A stretch of 64,000 bases of DNA from Streptomyces gossypii (GCF_025165795.1 NZ_JAJAGO010000002.1:1-64000), one strand, 5' to 3'; shown: positions 53,187 through 63,772, counted from the stretch's first letter. Notes: generated by a model not told the origin, from the sequence alone. Made by a program: numbers and translations.

Positions 53187-55685
53187 ATGCACACGGAGGA
53201 GGTACTGGCGGCCGTGGGCACCGGCCTCTGGCAGTGGGAGAACGCGACCGGCACGGTGACCCTCGACAAGGGCGCGGCCCATCTGCTGAGTGTGCCCTGG
53301 GAGCCACGCGGCAGAGGCACGGACACAGGCACGGACACAGGCACGGACACCGTCGCCGTCAGCGAGGCCACGGTCCGCTCCCGGGTCCATGTCGTCGACT
53401 TCGTGGAGCTCCAGGGCGTCGTCACCCGCGCCGTCGCGGAACGCAGCCTGGCTGAGGCGGTGGTGCGCGTCGTCACCGACGACGGCTCGGTCGTACGGAC
53501 GGTACGACTGCGGCTTCGTCCCCTCTCCGGCCGTCCGGACCGGGGGCCGGGCCGGGACGCCGCCGCCACGGCCCCCGGCGCCGCGTCAGGAGCAGGGGCC
53601 GCCGCGCACGACCCGCTGCTGACCGGCACCCGCGAGGCGCCGCACTTCCATCTGATCGGCGTGATCTCCGAGGTGCCGCATCCGCCGCCCGGCGCGCAGG
53701 ACACCCAGCACCCGCAGGACAGCCAGAGCGTCCAGGGTCTCCACGCGGGCGGTGAGCAGCGGCCCCAGAACGCCCACGACACCGCCGCGCGCGCGGTCCA
53801 CCCCGGCTGGGCCGGCGTCTCGGGCGACCGGCGGCGCTCCCGCGAGGCGTTCCTGCTGGACGCCGGGCGCGCACTGGCCGAGGCCCAGTCCACCGCCGAG
53901 GTGCTGCGGGTGGCGGCGGCGCTGGCCATGCCCGGTTTCACCCCCGCCGGGCTCGCCGTGTTCGGCGTGGACGGCGACCGGCTCACCGTCATCGGCCACC
54001 ACGGATACGCTCCCGGCGACGAGGTCCCCTTCCGGGACATGTCACTGGATACGCACTATCCGGCCGCGCAGGTGGTGCGCACGGGCCGAGCCGTCTATCT
54101 GCCCGCACCGGACGACTACCGCCGCCGCTTCCCCAGCACCTGGCCGCTCATCGCGGGCTTCGAACGCCACTCCTGGGCATATCTTCCGCTGACCGTCGCG
54201 GGCCGCACCATCGGCGCCTGGATGGCGTCCTTCTCCTACCCCGTCTCCTTCACTCCGGACGAGCGCTCGGTGCTCTCCACCGTCGCCCGGATGCTGGCCC
54301 AGGCGCTCTCCCGCGCGTATCTGCACGAGACGGAGCGGGAGCTGACCGACGGCCTCCAGCAGTCCATGCTGCCCGCCCGCAACCCCGGCATCGAAGGCAT
54401 GGAGGTCGCCGCCCGCTATGTGCCGACCGGCGGCGGACTCCAGATCGGCGGCGACTGGTACGACGTGATCCCGCTGCCCTCCGGCCGTTCGGCGGTCATC
54501 ATCGGCGATGTGCAGGGGCATGACGTAAGGGCCGCCGGGATCATGTCGCAGCTGCGGATCGCGCTGCGCGCGTACGCGACGGAAGGGCACCATCCGGACG
54601 GGGTGCTCTCCCGCGCCTCCCTCTTCCTGGACGGCCTGAACGCCGAAGTGGCGGAGGGCGACGCACGCTTCGCCACCTGCCTCTACATGGAGGCCGATCC
54701 GCACACCGGCGTCCTGGACATCGCCCGCGCCGGACACCCCGACCTGGCCGTCCGGATGCCCGACGGCACCACGCTCGTCCGCCAGACGGACGGCGGTATG
54801 CCGCTCGGCGTCGATCCGGACGCGGACTACCCCACCAGCAGGCTGGTGCTCCAGCCCGGCGAGACGATGCTGCTCTGCACGGACGGCCTGATCGAGACCG
54901 GCGGGCACGACCTGGACACCGGCTGGGCCCGGCTGCGCGACGTCTGCGCGGCACACCCCGCCCCGGCGGAGGACACAGCGGAGTACGGCGAGGGCGGCCC
55001 GCCGGAGGGGGACGGCACCCCTCTCCACGCGTACGGGCTGGAGGCCCTGGCCGACGCTCTGGTCCAAGCCGTGCACGGGCCGCCCTCGCACCACCGGAGG
55101 GGACCGCTGGTCGACCGCCGCGAGGACGACATCGCGCTGCTGCTGCTCCGCCGTCTGCCCGGCGCGGGCGCCGGGGGAGCGGCGGGCGAGCCGCGAGCCC
55201 CCGTCCGCCGTACGGTCCTGGCCATCGCGCAGGCCGAGCCCCACCGCATCGCGGAGGGACGCCACCAGCTGAAGACCCTGCTGCACGACTGGCAGGACGC
55301 CGACCAGGCGGACGGCGCAGTGCTCATACTGTCCGAGATGCTGACGAACGTCCTGATGCACACGGACGGCGACGCCCTGATGGTCGTCGAGATCAACGGC
55401 GGGCCGGGCCCCCGGATGCTCCGGGTCGAGGTCCGCGACAACAGCGATGAGCTGCCGCACCGGCGCAGCCCGGGAGAGCTGGCGTCCTCGGGACGCGGGC
55501 TGCTGCTGCTGGAATCACTCGCGGAGATGTGGGGGGTGGACCCGCAGGGCGACGGCAAATGCATCTGGTTCGAGATACGGGAGTCCACCAATAACACCGG
55601 GCGGCGGAACGGAGACTCGCCGGACGGCGGCGGCCCCGAGGAGGAAGGGCCGCCGCTCGTGGACGTGCCCGCGCCGGGCGGCTGA
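53187..55685 (+). CDS. GAF-SpoIIE phosphatase-HATPase signalling protein
   Basis: 832 residues. N-terminal PAS-like start (VLAAVGTGLWQWENATGTVT) with a Thr/Asp/Gly repeat and a variable region, GAF domain (about 215-390), SpoIIE/PP2C domain (about 403-620) with metal motifs GGDWYDV (421), GDVQGHDV (440) and CTDGLIE (564), and a C-terminal anti-sigma-type HATPase (about 678-805; N-box EMLTNVLMH). Such proteins both dephosphorylate STAS anti-anti-sigma factors and may phosphorylate them, in stress or developmental partner switching. No Shine-Dalgarno; TAAAGT ends 6 nt before the ATG, so the transcript may be leaderless. A 12-bp repeat GGCACGGACACA occurs three times near 53315-53350. Confidence 0.94.
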   Translation: MHTEEVLAAVGTGLWQWENATGTVTLDKGAAHLLSVPWEPRGRGTDTGTDTGTDTVAVSEATVRSRVHVVDFVELQGVVTRAVAERSLAEAVVRVVTDDGSVVRTVRLRLRPLSGRPDRGPGRDAAATAPGAASGAGAAAHDPLLTGTREAPHFHLIGVISEVPHPPPGAQDTQHPQDSQSVQGLHAGGEQRPQNAHDTAARAVHPGWAGVSGDRRRSREAFLLDAGRALAEAQSTAEVLRVAAALAMPGFTPAGLAVFGVDGDRLTVIGHHGYAPGDEVPFRDMSLDTHYPAAQVVRTGRAVYLPAPDDYRRRFPSTWPLIAGFERHSWAYLPLTVAGRTIGAWMASFSYPVSFTPDERSVLSTVARMLAQALSRAYLHETERELTDGLQQSMLPARNPGIEGMEVAARYVPTGGGLQIGGDWYDVIPLPSGRSAVIIGDVQGHDVRAAGIMSQLRIALRAYATEGHHPDGVLSRASLFLDGLNAEVAEGDARFATCLYMEADPHTGVLDIARAGHPDLAVRMPDGTTLVRQTDGGMPLGVDPDADYPTSRLVLQPGETMLLCTDGLIETGGHDLDTGWARLRDVCAAHPAPAEDTAEYGEGGPPEGDGTPLHAYGLEALADALVQAVHGPPSHHRRGPLVDRREDDIALLLLRRLPGAGAGGAAGEPRAPVRRTVLAIAQAEPHRIAEGRHQLKTLLHDWQDADQADGAVLILSEMLTNVLMHTDGDALMVVEINGGPGPRMLRVEVRDNSDELPHRRSPGELASSGRGLLLLESLAEMWGVDPQGDGKCIWFEIRESTNNTGRRNGDSPDGGGPEEEGPPLVDVPAPGG

Positions 55686-55694
55686 GGAAGAGGC

Positions 55695-55742
55695 GCCGGA
55701 GCGCGGCATCCCGCCGGGGGGATGGGGGCGCCGCGCTCCGGC
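55695..55742. terminator. Terminator between phosphatase and pirin genes
   Basis: A perfect 13-bp stem (55695-55707 with 55730-55742); the 22-nt loop holds a further 5-bp hairpin ATCCC/GGGAT. Between convergent genes. Confidence 0.85.
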
Positions 55743-55842
55743 TGAGGGCGGGTAGGAGGGGGGATCCCACCCGCCCGGTCAGGGGGCTTTTCCGGGCCCG
55801 CTCGCTCGGCCCTTGTTGTCCGGGCCCGCGAGGGGCCCGCCG

Positions 55843-56802
55843 CTACTCCCGCGTCGCGGGAATTCGCCCGAGACGGCCGGCCTGGAAGTCCTCGAAGGCC
55901 TGGGCCAGCTCTGCATGGCTGTTCATGACGAACGGTCCGTGGTGTGCCATTGGTTCCCGGATGGGCCGGCCGCCCAGCAGCATGACGTCGAGTCCCTGCG
56001 TGTGCGCGTCCTGTGAGACGTCCGCCCGGAGTGTGAGGGTGTCCCCGGTGCCGAACACCGCGGTCTGGCCCAGAACGGCGGGGCGGCGGTCCGTACCGGC
56101 GGTGCCCCGTCCGGACAACACGTAGGCGAGGGCATTGTAGTCCTTGCGCCACGGGAGGGTGATCTCCGCGCCGGGTGAGAGCGAGGCATGGACCATGGTC
56201 ATCGGCGTGTGGGTGACGCCGGGCCCCTGGTGGCCGTCCAGGTCGCCGGCGATCAGCCGCAGCAGCGCGCCGCCGTCCGGGGTGGTGAGCAGTCTTACCT
56301 GGCCGCCGGCGATGTCCTGGTAGCGCGGTGCGGTCATCTTGTCCTTGGCCGGGAGGTTCACCCACAGCTGGACGCCGTGGAAGAGGCCGCCGCTGACCAC
56401 CAACTCCTCCGGCGGCGCCTCTATGTGGAGCAGGCCGGAACCGGCGGTCATCCACTGGGTGTCACCGTCGTTGAGGACACCGCCGCCGCCCTCGGAGTCC
56501 TGGTGGACGAAGCTGCCGTCCATCAGATAGGTGACGGTCTCGAAGCCGCGGTGCGGATGCCACGGGGTGCCCTTCGGCTCGCCGGGCGCGTACTCCACCT
56601 CGCCCATCTGATCCATCATGATGAACGGGTCCAGATGCCGGTAGTCGATCCCCGCGAGGGTCCGGCGGACCGGGAACCCCTCACCCTCGAAACCGGTGGG
56701 CGCGGTGCTCACCGCGAGCACCGGGCGCTGAACGGCGGTCTCGGGAGCAGGCGCCGCCACGCGGGGGAGCGTGAGCGGATTCTCCACGGTGATCGCAGGC
56801 AT
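55843..56802 (-). CDS. Pirin family protein
   Basis: 319 residues, bicupin. N-terminal cupin metal site: WHPHRGFETVTYLMDGSFVH with two His and downstream Glu/His; FIMMDQMGEVEYAPGEPKGT is the pirin signature. The C-terminal cupin (YVLSGRGTAGTDRRPAVLGQ) and MAHHGPFVMN end the fold. Family knowledge: some pirins are quercetinases or redox-linked regulators. ATG 56802 is preceded by GAGGAGG. The 281-bp gap to the next gene shows nothing. Confidence 0.95.
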   Translation of the reverse strand: MPAITVENPLTLPRVAAPAPETAVQRPVLAVSTAPTGFEGEGFPVRRTLAGIDYRHLDPFIMMDQMGEVEYAPGEPKGTPWHPHRGFETVTYLMDGSFVHQDSEGGGGVLNDGDTQWMTAGSGLLHIEAPPEELVVSGGLFHGVQLWVNLPAKDKMTAPRYQDIAGGQVRLLTTPDGGALLRLIAGDLDGHQGPGVTHTPMTMVHASLSPGAEITLPWRKDYNALAYVLSGRGTAGTDRRPAVLGQTAVFGTGDTLTLRADVSQDAHTQGLDVMLLGGRPIREPMAHHGPFVMNSHAELAQAFEDFQAGRLGRIPATRE

Positions 56803-57083
56803 GTAGAACCTCCTCGTGAGGAGATCAGGCTAGTTCAATGTTGAACGGGATGCCACGACGCCTTGAACGGGCCGGGCCGCGGCCCGGCGGCGCGGGGGGC
56901 CGATGTGACGCGGCGGCGAGACGTGGTGACCGTGGCGGATACCGGTGCCGCCAGCGGGAGGGGCGGCAACGGGAGGGGCGGCGGAGGCGCCGGTGAATGT
57001 GATACTGAACACACCGAATTGCCGCGGCGGCCTCCCCGCCCGGCCACGAGCAGGCCCGACCGGGCCTCCCTGCCGGACCGGCG

Positions 57084-57614
57084 TCAGCCGTACATGCGGC
57101 GCATCGCGAAGTCGACCATCTCCTCGACCGCCTTCGCGTCGAACACCACCCGGTGGTCGCCCTCCATGTCGAGCACGAAGCCGTACCCGGAGGGCAGCAG
57201 GTCCAGCACCTCGGCTCCGGTGATCACGAAGTACTTGGACTCCTTGCCCGCGTAGCGCCGCAGCTCCTTGAGCGAGGTGAACATCGGGATGACCGGCTGC
57301 TGGGTGTTGTGCAGCGCCAGGAAGCCAGGGGTGTCGCCGCGCGGGCAGTAGACCCGCGAGCCGGAGAAGATCCCCTGGAAGTCCTCGCCCCCCATGGTGC
57401 CGGTGGTGAAGCCGCGCACGGCCTCCGCGAGGGACGGCGGCGACGGCTCCGGGTAGAGCGGCTGCTGTCCGTACGGAGGAGGCTGCGGCTGTTGCTGCTG
57501 TTGTTGCTGCTGCTGGCCCGCGTACTGCTGGTGGGCGTACTGCTGCCCGGCGTGCGGCTGCCCGTTGTGCGGATGGCCCTGCCCGGTGGGCGCGCTCTGG
57601 TCGTAGCCGTACAT
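57084..57614 (-). CDS. SseB-domain protein with Gln-rich N-terminus
   Basis: 176 residues. The first 55 residues are His/Gln/Pro/Gly-rich with a run of nine Gln (a CAG/CAA tract); the rest is an SseB-like domain: [60 protein letters not shown]. Often annotated as type III effector-related but in Streptomyces a conserved protein of unknown role. Divergent from the acyl-CoA dehydrogenase gene (115-bp gap). Confidence 0.88.
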   Translation of the reverse strand: MYGYDQSAPTGQGHPHNGQPHAGQQYAHQQYAGQQQQQQQQQPQPPPYGQQPLYPEPSPPSLAEAVRGFTTGTMGGEDFQGIFSGSRVYCPRGDTPGFLALHNTQQPVIPMFTSLKELRRYAGKESKYFVITGAEVLDLLPSGYGFVLDMEGDHRVVFDAKAVEEMVDFAMRRMYG

Positions 57615-57729
57615 GCGGGCAAGAGTAACGAGTCACACATGGGTGGTGAGGGGTTGCTTCTTATTACCGACGGGTAGCATCATGATTGAATACTTGCCGG
57701 TACGAACGAGTCATTACGGAGCCGTCGCC

Positions 57730-59562
57730 ATGGGGCACTACAAGTCGAATCTCCGCGACATCGAGTTCAACCTCTTCGAGGTGCTCGGGCGCGACACCGT
57801 GTACGGCACCGGACCGTTCGCGGAGATGGACGTCGATACCGCCCGCAGCGTCCTCTCGGAGATCGCTCGGCTCGCCGAGAACGAACTGGCCGCCTCCTAC
57901 GAGGACGGCGACCGCAACCCGCCGGTCTTCGACCCGGAGACGAACACCGCGCCCGTCCCCGCCTCCTTCAAGAAGAGCTACCAGGCGTACATGGACGCCG
58001 AGTGGTGGCGGCTGGGCGTCCCGGAGGCGATCGGCGGCACCACGGCGCCGCGCTCGCTCCTGTGGGGTTTCGCAGAGGCGATCCTCGGCGCCAACCCGGC
58101 CGTGTGGATGTACGCCTCCGGCCCTGCCTTCGCCGGCGTGCTCTACGACGAGGCGACCGAGGAGCAGCGCAGGATCGCCCAGCTGATGACGGAGAAGCAG
58201 TGGGGCTCCACCATGGTGCTGACCGAGCCGGACGCCGGTTCGGACGTCGGCGCGGGCCGCAGCCGCGCCGTCCAGCAGGACGACGGCTCCTGGCACATCG
58301 AGGGCGTCAAGCGCTTCATCACCTCCGGCGAGCACGACCTCTCGGAGAACATCGTCCACTTCGTGCTCGCCCGCCCCGAGGGCCACGGCCCGGGCACCAA
58401 GGGCCTGAGCCTCTTCATCGTGCCGAAGTACGACTTCGACTGGGAGACCGGCGAGCTCGGTGAGCGCAACGGCGCCTATGCCACCAACGTCGAGCACAAG
58501 ATGGGCCTGAAGGTCTCCAACACCTGCGAGATGACCTTCGGCGCAGACGCCGACCGGCCCGCGAAGGGCTGGCTGCTGGGCGAGAAGCATGACGGCATCC
58601 GCCAGATGTTCAAGATCATCGAGTTCGCCCGGATGATGGTCGGCACGAAGGCGATCGCCACCCTCTCCACCGGCTACCTGAGCGCTCTCGAATACGCGAA
58701 GGACCGCGTGCAGGGCGCCGACCTGGCGGAGTTCACCGACAAGTCCGCGCCGCGCGTCCCCATCACCCACCACCCCGACGTGCGCCGCTCACTGCTCACG
58801 CAGAAGGCGTACGCCGAGGGCATGCGCGCCCTCGTCCTCTACACCGCGAGCGTGCAGGACGAGATCCTGGTCAAGGAGCACGCGGGCGAGGACAACTCGG
58901 CGGAGCAGCGCCTCAACGACCTGCTGCTGCCGATCGTGAAGGGCTACGGCTCGGAGAAGTCCTACGAGCAGCTGGCCCAGTCCCTCCAGACCTTCGGCGG
59001 CTCCGGCTATCTGCAGGAGTACCCGGTCGAGCAGTACATCCGGGACTCCAAGATCGACACGCTCTACGAGGGCACCACCGCGATCCAGGGCCAGGACTTC
59101 TTCTTCCGCAAGGTCGTACGCGACCAGGGCCAGGCGCTCACCTCGCTGTCCGAGGAGATCAAGAAGTTCCTGGCCGAAGCGGCGGGCGGCGAGGCCCTCG
59201 CCGACTCCCGCGACCAGCTCGCGCGGGCCGCCGCCGATCTGGAGGCGATCGTCGGCGCGATGCTGACCGACCTGGCCGCCACGGAGAAGGACGTCAAGTC
59301 CATCTACAAGGTCGGGCTGAACACCACCCGCTTCCTGATGGCCTCCGGTGACGTCGTCATCGGCTACCTGCTGCTGCGCGGCGCGGCCGTCGCGGCGGGC
59401 AAGCTGGCGGGCGCGTCCGCGAAGGACCGGCCGTTCTACGAGGGCAAGATCGCCGCGGCGAAGTTCTTCGCGGCGAACGTGCTGCCGGGCCTGGCCGTCC
59501 AGCGCGGCATGGCCGAGGCGGTCGACCTCTCGGTGATGGAGCTGGACGAGTCGGCCTTCTGA
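57730..59562 (+). CDS. Acyl-CoA dehydrogenase, long form
   Basis: 610 residues, the FadE5-like group with an N-terminal acyl-CoA dehydrogenase extension ([20 protein letters not shown]) and a C-terminal extra helical domain. FAD/substrate motifs: [58 protein letters not shown] followed by [20 protein letters not shown] with the catalytic-position Glu. ATG 57730 fits conserved protein starts and GGAG lies 9 nt before. Catalyses the first step of beta-oxidation of acyl-CoAs; chain length not readable. Confidence 0.95.
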   Translation: MGHYKSNLRDIEFNLFEVLGRDTVYGTGPFAEMDVDTARSVLSEIARLAENELAASYEDGDRNPPVFDPETNTAPVPASFKKSYQAYMDAEWWRLGVPEAIGGTTAPRSLLWGFAEAILGANPAVWMYASGPAFAGVLYDEATEEQRRIAQLMTEKQWGSTMVLTEPDAGSDVGAGRSRAVQQDDGSWHIEGVKRFITSGEHDLSENIVHFVLARPEGHGPGTKGLSLFIVPKYDFDWETGELGERNGAYATNVEHKMGLKVSNTCEMTFGADADRPAKGWLLGEKHDGIRQMFKIIEFARMMVGTKAIATLSTGYLSALEYAKDRVQGADLAEFTDKSAPRVPITHHPDVRRSLLTQKAYAEGMRALVLYTASVQDEILVKEHAGEDNSAEQRLNDLLLPIVKGYGSEKSYEQLAQSLQTFGGSGYLQEYPVEQYIRDSKIDTLYEGTTAIQGQDFFFRKVVRDQGQALTSLSEEIKKFLAEAAGGEALADSRDQLARAAADLEAIVGAMLTDLAATEKDVKSIYKVGLNTTRFLMASGDVVIGYLLLRGAAVAAGKLAGASAKDRPFYEGKIAAAKFFAANVLPGLAVQRGMAEAVDLSVMELDESAF

Positions 59563-59599
59563 GCGGGGCGGGCGCAGCCGCCCGCACACGCACCGACAG

Positions 59600-59642
59600 C
59601 CCGACGGCCCCGCCCCCGGTCGGGGGGAGCGGGGCCGTCGGG
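59600..59642 (+). terminator. Terminator of the acyl-CoA dehydrogenase gene
   Basis: A perfect 13-bp stem (59600-59612 with 59630-59642), loop itself CCCCC/GGGGG paired, followed by TTT. Confidence 0.9.
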
Positions 59643-59802
59643 GTTTGACCTCCGGTCGGCCCCCGGAGGACGTGCCGCCACCTCACGATGCCGTAGGCGG
59701 TGCGGTCCACCGGAGCGGGATCCGGGTACGCACGTCTCCCGCTGTCACAGCCCGAGGGACCCCGAGCCGCAGTGGGGCGAAGGCCTGCGGCGAGCGCGTT
59801 CG

Positions 59803-59808
59803 TATGCT
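59803..59808 (+). promoter_or_regulatory. Putative -10 box for a leaderless aminopeptidase transcript
   Basis: TATGCT ends 6 nt before ATG 59815 and there is no Shine-Dalgarno, as for the genes at 37868 and 53187. Confidence 0.4.
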
Positions 59809-59814
59809 GGACCG

Positions 59815-61140
59815 ATGAGCCACACCAACCGCTTCGCCGGCGGACACACCGACGACCTGATGTCCTTCCTCGCCGACTCCCCCACCCCGTACCACGCGGT
59901 GGCCAGTGCCGCGAGGATGCTGGAGAAGGCCGGTTTCCGGCGCGTCGAGGAGACCGACGCCTGGGACGCGGCGGCAGGCGGCAGGTACCTGCTGCGCGGC
60001 GGAGCGCTGGTGGCCTGGTACGTCCCCGAGGGTGCGGAGCCCGCCACGCCGTACCGCATCGTGGGAGCCCACACCGACTCCCCCAACCTGCGCGTCAAGC
60101 CCCTCCCCGACACCGGGGCAGGCGGCTGGCGGCAGATCGCCGTCGAGATCTACGGCGGCACGCTGCTGAACACCTGGCTCGACCGGGACCTCGGAGTCGC
60201 CGGACGGCTCTCCCTGCGGGACGGCACGACCCGGCTGGTCAGCGTGGACCGGCCGCTGCTGCGCGTACCCCAGCTGGCGATCCACCTGGACCGGCAGGTC
60301 AACGACGGTCTGAAGCTGGACCGGCAGCAGCACATGACCCCCATCTGGGGGCTCGGCACCCCGGCCGAGGGCGACCTCATCCGCTTCCTGATCGCGGAGG
60401 GCGGGCTCGGCACGACGGGCGGGATCGACGCGCAGGGCGGCATCTCCTACGAGGACGTCACCGGCTGGGACTTGATGGTGCACAGCGTCGAACCCCCCGC
60501 CTACCTGGGCCGGGAGCGCGAACTGATGGCCGGGCCCCGGCTGGACAACCTGGTCTCCGTACACGCCGGAGCGGCGGCCCTGGTCGCCGCCTCCGAGGAC
60601 CGGGAGCTGCGCCACATCCCCGTACTCGCCGCGTTCGACCACGAGGAGAACGGCAGCCAGTCCGACACCGGCGCGGACGGCCCGCTGCTGGGCAGCGTGC
60701 TGGAGCGCTCCGTCTTCGCACGGGGCGGCGGCTACGAGGACCGGGCACGGGCGTACGCGGGCACCGTCTGCCTCTCCTCCGACACCGGCCACGCCGTGCA
60801 CCCCAACTACACCGAGCGCCACGACCCCGGCCACCGCCCGATGCCGAACGGCGGCCCCATCCTCAAGCTCAACGTCAACCAGCGCTACGCCACCGACGGC
60901 ACGGGCCGCTCCATCTTCGCCGCGGCCTGCGAGAAGGCGGAGGTGCCGTGGCAGCACTTCGTCTCCAACAACGGCATCCCGTGCGGCACCACGATCGGCC
61001 CCATCACCGCCGCCCGGCACGGCATCACGACGGTCGACATCGGCATCGCGATCCTCTCCATGCACTCGGCCCGCGAACTGTGCGGATCCGCCGACCCCCA
61101 CCTCCTGGCCAGCGCCCTGACGGCGTTCCTGACGGACTGA
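59815..61140 (+). CDS. apeB: M18 family aminopeptidase
   Basis: 441 residues, aspartyl aminopeptidase-like. Zinc ligands: His/Asp in VGAHTDSPNLRVKP, GPRLDNLVSVHAG, AAFDHEENGSQSDTGADGPL, CLSSDTGHAVHPNY and IAILSMHSARELCG. Forms large dodecamers in the family and removes N-terminal acidic residues from peptides in the cytoplasm. The ATG is placed by the conserved start (HTDDLMSFLADSPTPYHAV) and probable leaderless promoter. Confidence 0.96.
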   Translation: MSHTNRFAGGHTDDLMSFLADSPTPYHAVASAARMLEKAGFRRVEETDAWDAAAGGRYLLRGGALVAWYVPEGAEPATPYRIVGAHTDSPNLRVKPLPDTGAGGWRQIAVEIYGGTLLNTWLDRDLGVAGRLSLRDGTTRLVSVDRPLLRVPQLAIHLDRQVNDGLKLDRQQHMTPIWGLGTPAEGDLIRFLIAEGGLGTTGGIDAQGGISYEDVTGWDLMVHSVEPPAYLGRERELMAGPRLDNLVSVHAGAAALVAASEDRELRHIPVLAAFDHEENGSQSDTGADGPLLGSVLERSVFARGGGYEDRARAYAGTVCLSSDTGHAVHPNYTERHDPGHRPMPNGGPILKLNVNQRYATDGTGRSIFAAACEKAEVPWQHFVSNNGIPCGTTIGPITAARHGITTVDIGIAILSMHSARELCGSADPHLLASALTAFLTD

Positions 61141-61295
61141 CGGGTCGACTGGCCGACTGGCCGACTGGCCGCCACCTGCCCACAGCCCGGCCGCCGACTG
61201 AACCACCGTCGGCGGCCGGACGGCTGATTGCGTGTCATCGAGCGGGGTACCCGGGAGGCACACGCCCCGTAAGCAACCGAACGGAGGTAGCTTCC

Positions 61296-61523
61296 ATGGG
61301 CATCATCATCTGCATCGGGATGCTCGCAGTCGGTGCGATTCTCAGTCTGGCGGTCGACGTGGAAACCAGCGGCGTCAACCTGGACGTGGCAGGGCTGATC
61401 CTGATGGCGGTCGGCCTGCTCGGCCTCTCCGCCTACGTCAGCATCTTCAAGCGGCGCCAGATGCAGCCGCCGAGCCCTGCCGCCCCGGTGGTCGAAGAGG
61501 CCAACCGGCACCACTGGGAGTGA
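61296..61523 (+). CDS. DUF6458-type small membrane protein
   Basis: 75 residues with two membrane segments (GIIICIGMLAVGAILSLAV and VAGLILMAVGLLGLSAYVSI) followed by a basic, Pro-rich tail. Typical of small actinobacterial membrane proteins of unknown function. GGAGGTAG lies 7 nt before the ATG. The 155-bp gap upstream contains only short GACTGGCC direct repeats at 61146-61170. Confidence 0.88.
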   Translation: MGIIICIGMLAVGAILSLAVDVETSGVNLDVAGLILMAVGLLGLSAYVSIFKRRQMQPPSPAAPVVEEANRHHWE

Positions 61524-61618
61524 GCCCAGGCCCTCGCGCCGGGCGGCATGTCCAGCGCGGGGGGCAGTGGCGGGCGGCCGTTCTTCACGCCGGCCGTCTC
61601 ATACGCCCGGTCGTCCTC

Positions 61619-63484
61619 TTACGCCCGGTCGTCCATGCCCGCCAGGACCAGAGGGAGGCGGGTTCTTCCCGAGGGAGTGATACGGAGCGGGAAGCCCCAG
61701 TCCTGCTGGTGCATGTGGCAGGCCGGGTAGGGGTTCGCCGGGTCGTCGTCGCAGGAGGCGGCCGTCGCGGAGACGTGGAGTACGCCCTCCGTAGCGCCGT
61801 CCGCCAGCAGGAGCTCGCGGGTGAGGTCGGTGCCGGAGCCCGCGCCGCCGGCGAGGAGTCCGGGCGGGGTGGCGCTGACGAGGAGCCGGGTGGAGGGGCC
61901 GTAGCGGGTGTCGAGCTTCTGCCCGGCCGGGGCCTGGAAGACCACGTCCAGCCGCAGCCGGCCGGGGGCGACCTCGGTGGCCGCCCGCTGCGTGCGGTGC
62001 GCCACCGGCTCGACCCGTACGGTCTCCTCCGGCAGCCGGAGCCGCGTCAGCCGGTGCCGCCCCGACTCGACGACCACCAGGTCGGAGCTCTCGGTGAGGA
62101 CCGCCGCGGACGGCTCCCGCAGATCCGTGGCGAGGGTGCTCACCTCGCCGGTGGCGGGCGCGTAGCGGCGCAGCGCGTGGTTGTAGGTGTCCGCGATGGC
62201 CACCGAGCCGTCCGGCAGGGCGGTGACGCCCAACGGGTGCTGGAGCAGCGCCTGTCCGGCGGGGCCGTCGCGGTGGCCGAAGTCGAAGAGGCCGGTGCCG
62301 ACGGCCGTGCGGACGGTGAACGTGGCGGCGTCACCGGCGCCGCCGCTGGTGCCGTCGCTGGTGCCGTCGCGTTCGATCCAGCGCAGGGCGGAGGTCTCGG
62401 AGTCGGCGATCCACAGCCGGTCCCCGGCCCCGCTCACCGCCAGCCCGGAGGGCTGGGCGAACCACGCCTCGGCGGCCGGGCCGTCCACCAGCCCTTCGTT
62501 GGTGGTACCCGCCGCGACCGCCACGGTGCCGTCGGCCGGGTCGTACGCCCACAGCTGGTGCACGCCGGCCATCGCGATCCACAGCTTGCCGGCGAACCAT
62601 GCGACGTCCCAGGGCGAGGAGAGCGCCACCTCGCGCCCCGTGCCGCTCGTCGGCGCGCCCTGCCACCACTGCCTGCCTGTCCCGGCGAGGGTGCTGACCG
62701 CGCCGCTCGCCGGGTCGCAGACGCGCAGCGCGTGGTTCACCGTGTCGGCGACCACCACCGTGCCGTCCGGGAGCAGCGCGAGGCCCTGCGGTTCGCTGAA
62801 GCGGGCATGCTCGGGCGGCCCGTCGACGAACCCGCGCACGCCGGCACCGATGCGGCGTACGACGGTCTCGCCGTCGGCCGCCAGTTCGACCAGCTGGTGG
62901 CGGGTGGTGTCGGAGACCAGGTAGTGCCCGCTGTCGGGCAGCCGCAGCGCCTTGCCGGGAAAGCGCAGGTCGCCGGGGGCGGGCTCCGGCGGTACGTACG
63001 GGCCGTCGCCGCGTCGCAGCGTGCCCTTCGCCGCGTGTTCGGCCTCCAGCTCCGCGACCAGGGTCTCGATCGCGTGCGCGTGGCCCTCGCCCGCGTGCTG
63101 CGCGACGACGTACCCCTCGGGGTCGATCACGACGAGGGTCGGCCAGGCGCGTACGGCGTACTGCTTCCAGGTCGCCAGCTCCGGATCGTCCAGCACGGGA
63201 TGGTGCACGCCATAGCGCTCGACCGCGTCCACGACGGCCTGCGGCTCGGCCTCGTGTGCGAACTTCGGCGAGTGCACACCGATGATCACCATGGTGTCGC
63301 GGTGCTTCTCCTCCAGCTCGCGCAGCTCGTCGAGGACATGCAGGCAGTTGACGCAGCAGAAGGTCCAGAAGTCCAGGACGACGATCCGGCCTCGCAGCCC
63401 GGCGAGGGAGAGGTCCCTTCCACCGGTGTTCAGCCAGGCTCGTCCCCGCAGCTCAGGAGCGCGTACGCGCGGTCGCTTGCTCAT
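61619..63484 (-). CDS. NHLRC2-like protein: thioredoxin domain fused to NHL propeller
   Basis: 621 residues. An N-terminal thioredoxin/TlpA-like domain (about 10-150) with the active-site WTFCCVNCLHVL, a double Cys variant of CxxC that is also found in NHLRC2; then NHL beta-propeller blades (FSEPQGLALLPDGTVVVADT, VNHALRVCDPASGAVSTLAG, LQHPLGVTALPDGSVAIADT, YNHALRRYAPATGEVSTLAT and others) and a C-terminal beta domain. No signal peptide, so cytoplasmic. ATG 63484. Function is not established in bacteria; redox plus a protein- or ligand-binding propeller is likely. Confidence 0.92.
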   Translation of the reverse strand: MSKRPRVRAPELRGRAWLNTGGRDLSLAGLRGRIVVLDFWTFCCVNCLHVLDELRELEEKHRDTMVIIGVHSPKFAHEAEPQAVVDAVERYGVHHPVLDDPELATWKQYAVRAWPTLVVIDPEGYVVAQHAGEGHAHAIETLVAELEAEHAAKGTLRRGDGPYVPPEPAPGDLRFPGKALRLPDSGHYLVSDTTRHQLVELAADGETVVRRIGAGVRGFVDGPPEHARFSEPQGLALLPDGTVVVADTVNHALRVCDPASGAVSTLAGTGRQWWQGAPTSGTGREVALSSPWDVAWFAGKLWIAMAGVHQLWAYDPADGTVAVAAGTTNEGLVDGPAAEAWFAQPSGLAVSGAGDRLWIADSETSALRWIERDGTSDGTSGGAGDAATFTVRTAVGTGLFDFGHRDGPAGQALLQHPLGVTALPDGSVAIADTYNHALRRYAPATGEVSTLATDLREPSAAVLTESSDLVVVESGRHRLTRLRLPEETVRVEPVAHRTQRAATEVAPGRLRLDVVFQAPAGQKLDTRYGPSTRLLVSATPPGLLAGGAGSGTDLTRELLLADGATEGVLHVSATAASCDDDPANPYPACHMHQQDWGFPLRITPSGRTRLPLVLAGMDDRA

Positions 63485-63772
63485 GGCGTCAAGGGTGCCA
63501 CTACACCCGGACGCTCCACGACGACGCCGGCCATACGCCGCAGCGGACTCGGGGCGGTTCAGTCCGCATCCGTGGCGTCAGGGTCGGCGACGAAAGTGCT
63601 CCGGCGGCCGTGCGACCGGCCCCGGAGCGTGGCCAACGCTTTGAGGAGCGTCGACGTGTCGAAGCTTATCCCTACTCGGCAACTGTCTGCTCCCACCCGC
63701 GGGCGCCCACCGTGCCGCCGTCAGTGATCCTGGGCTGCCGACGGAACGACCATGCGGAGCTGCGGATCCTGG

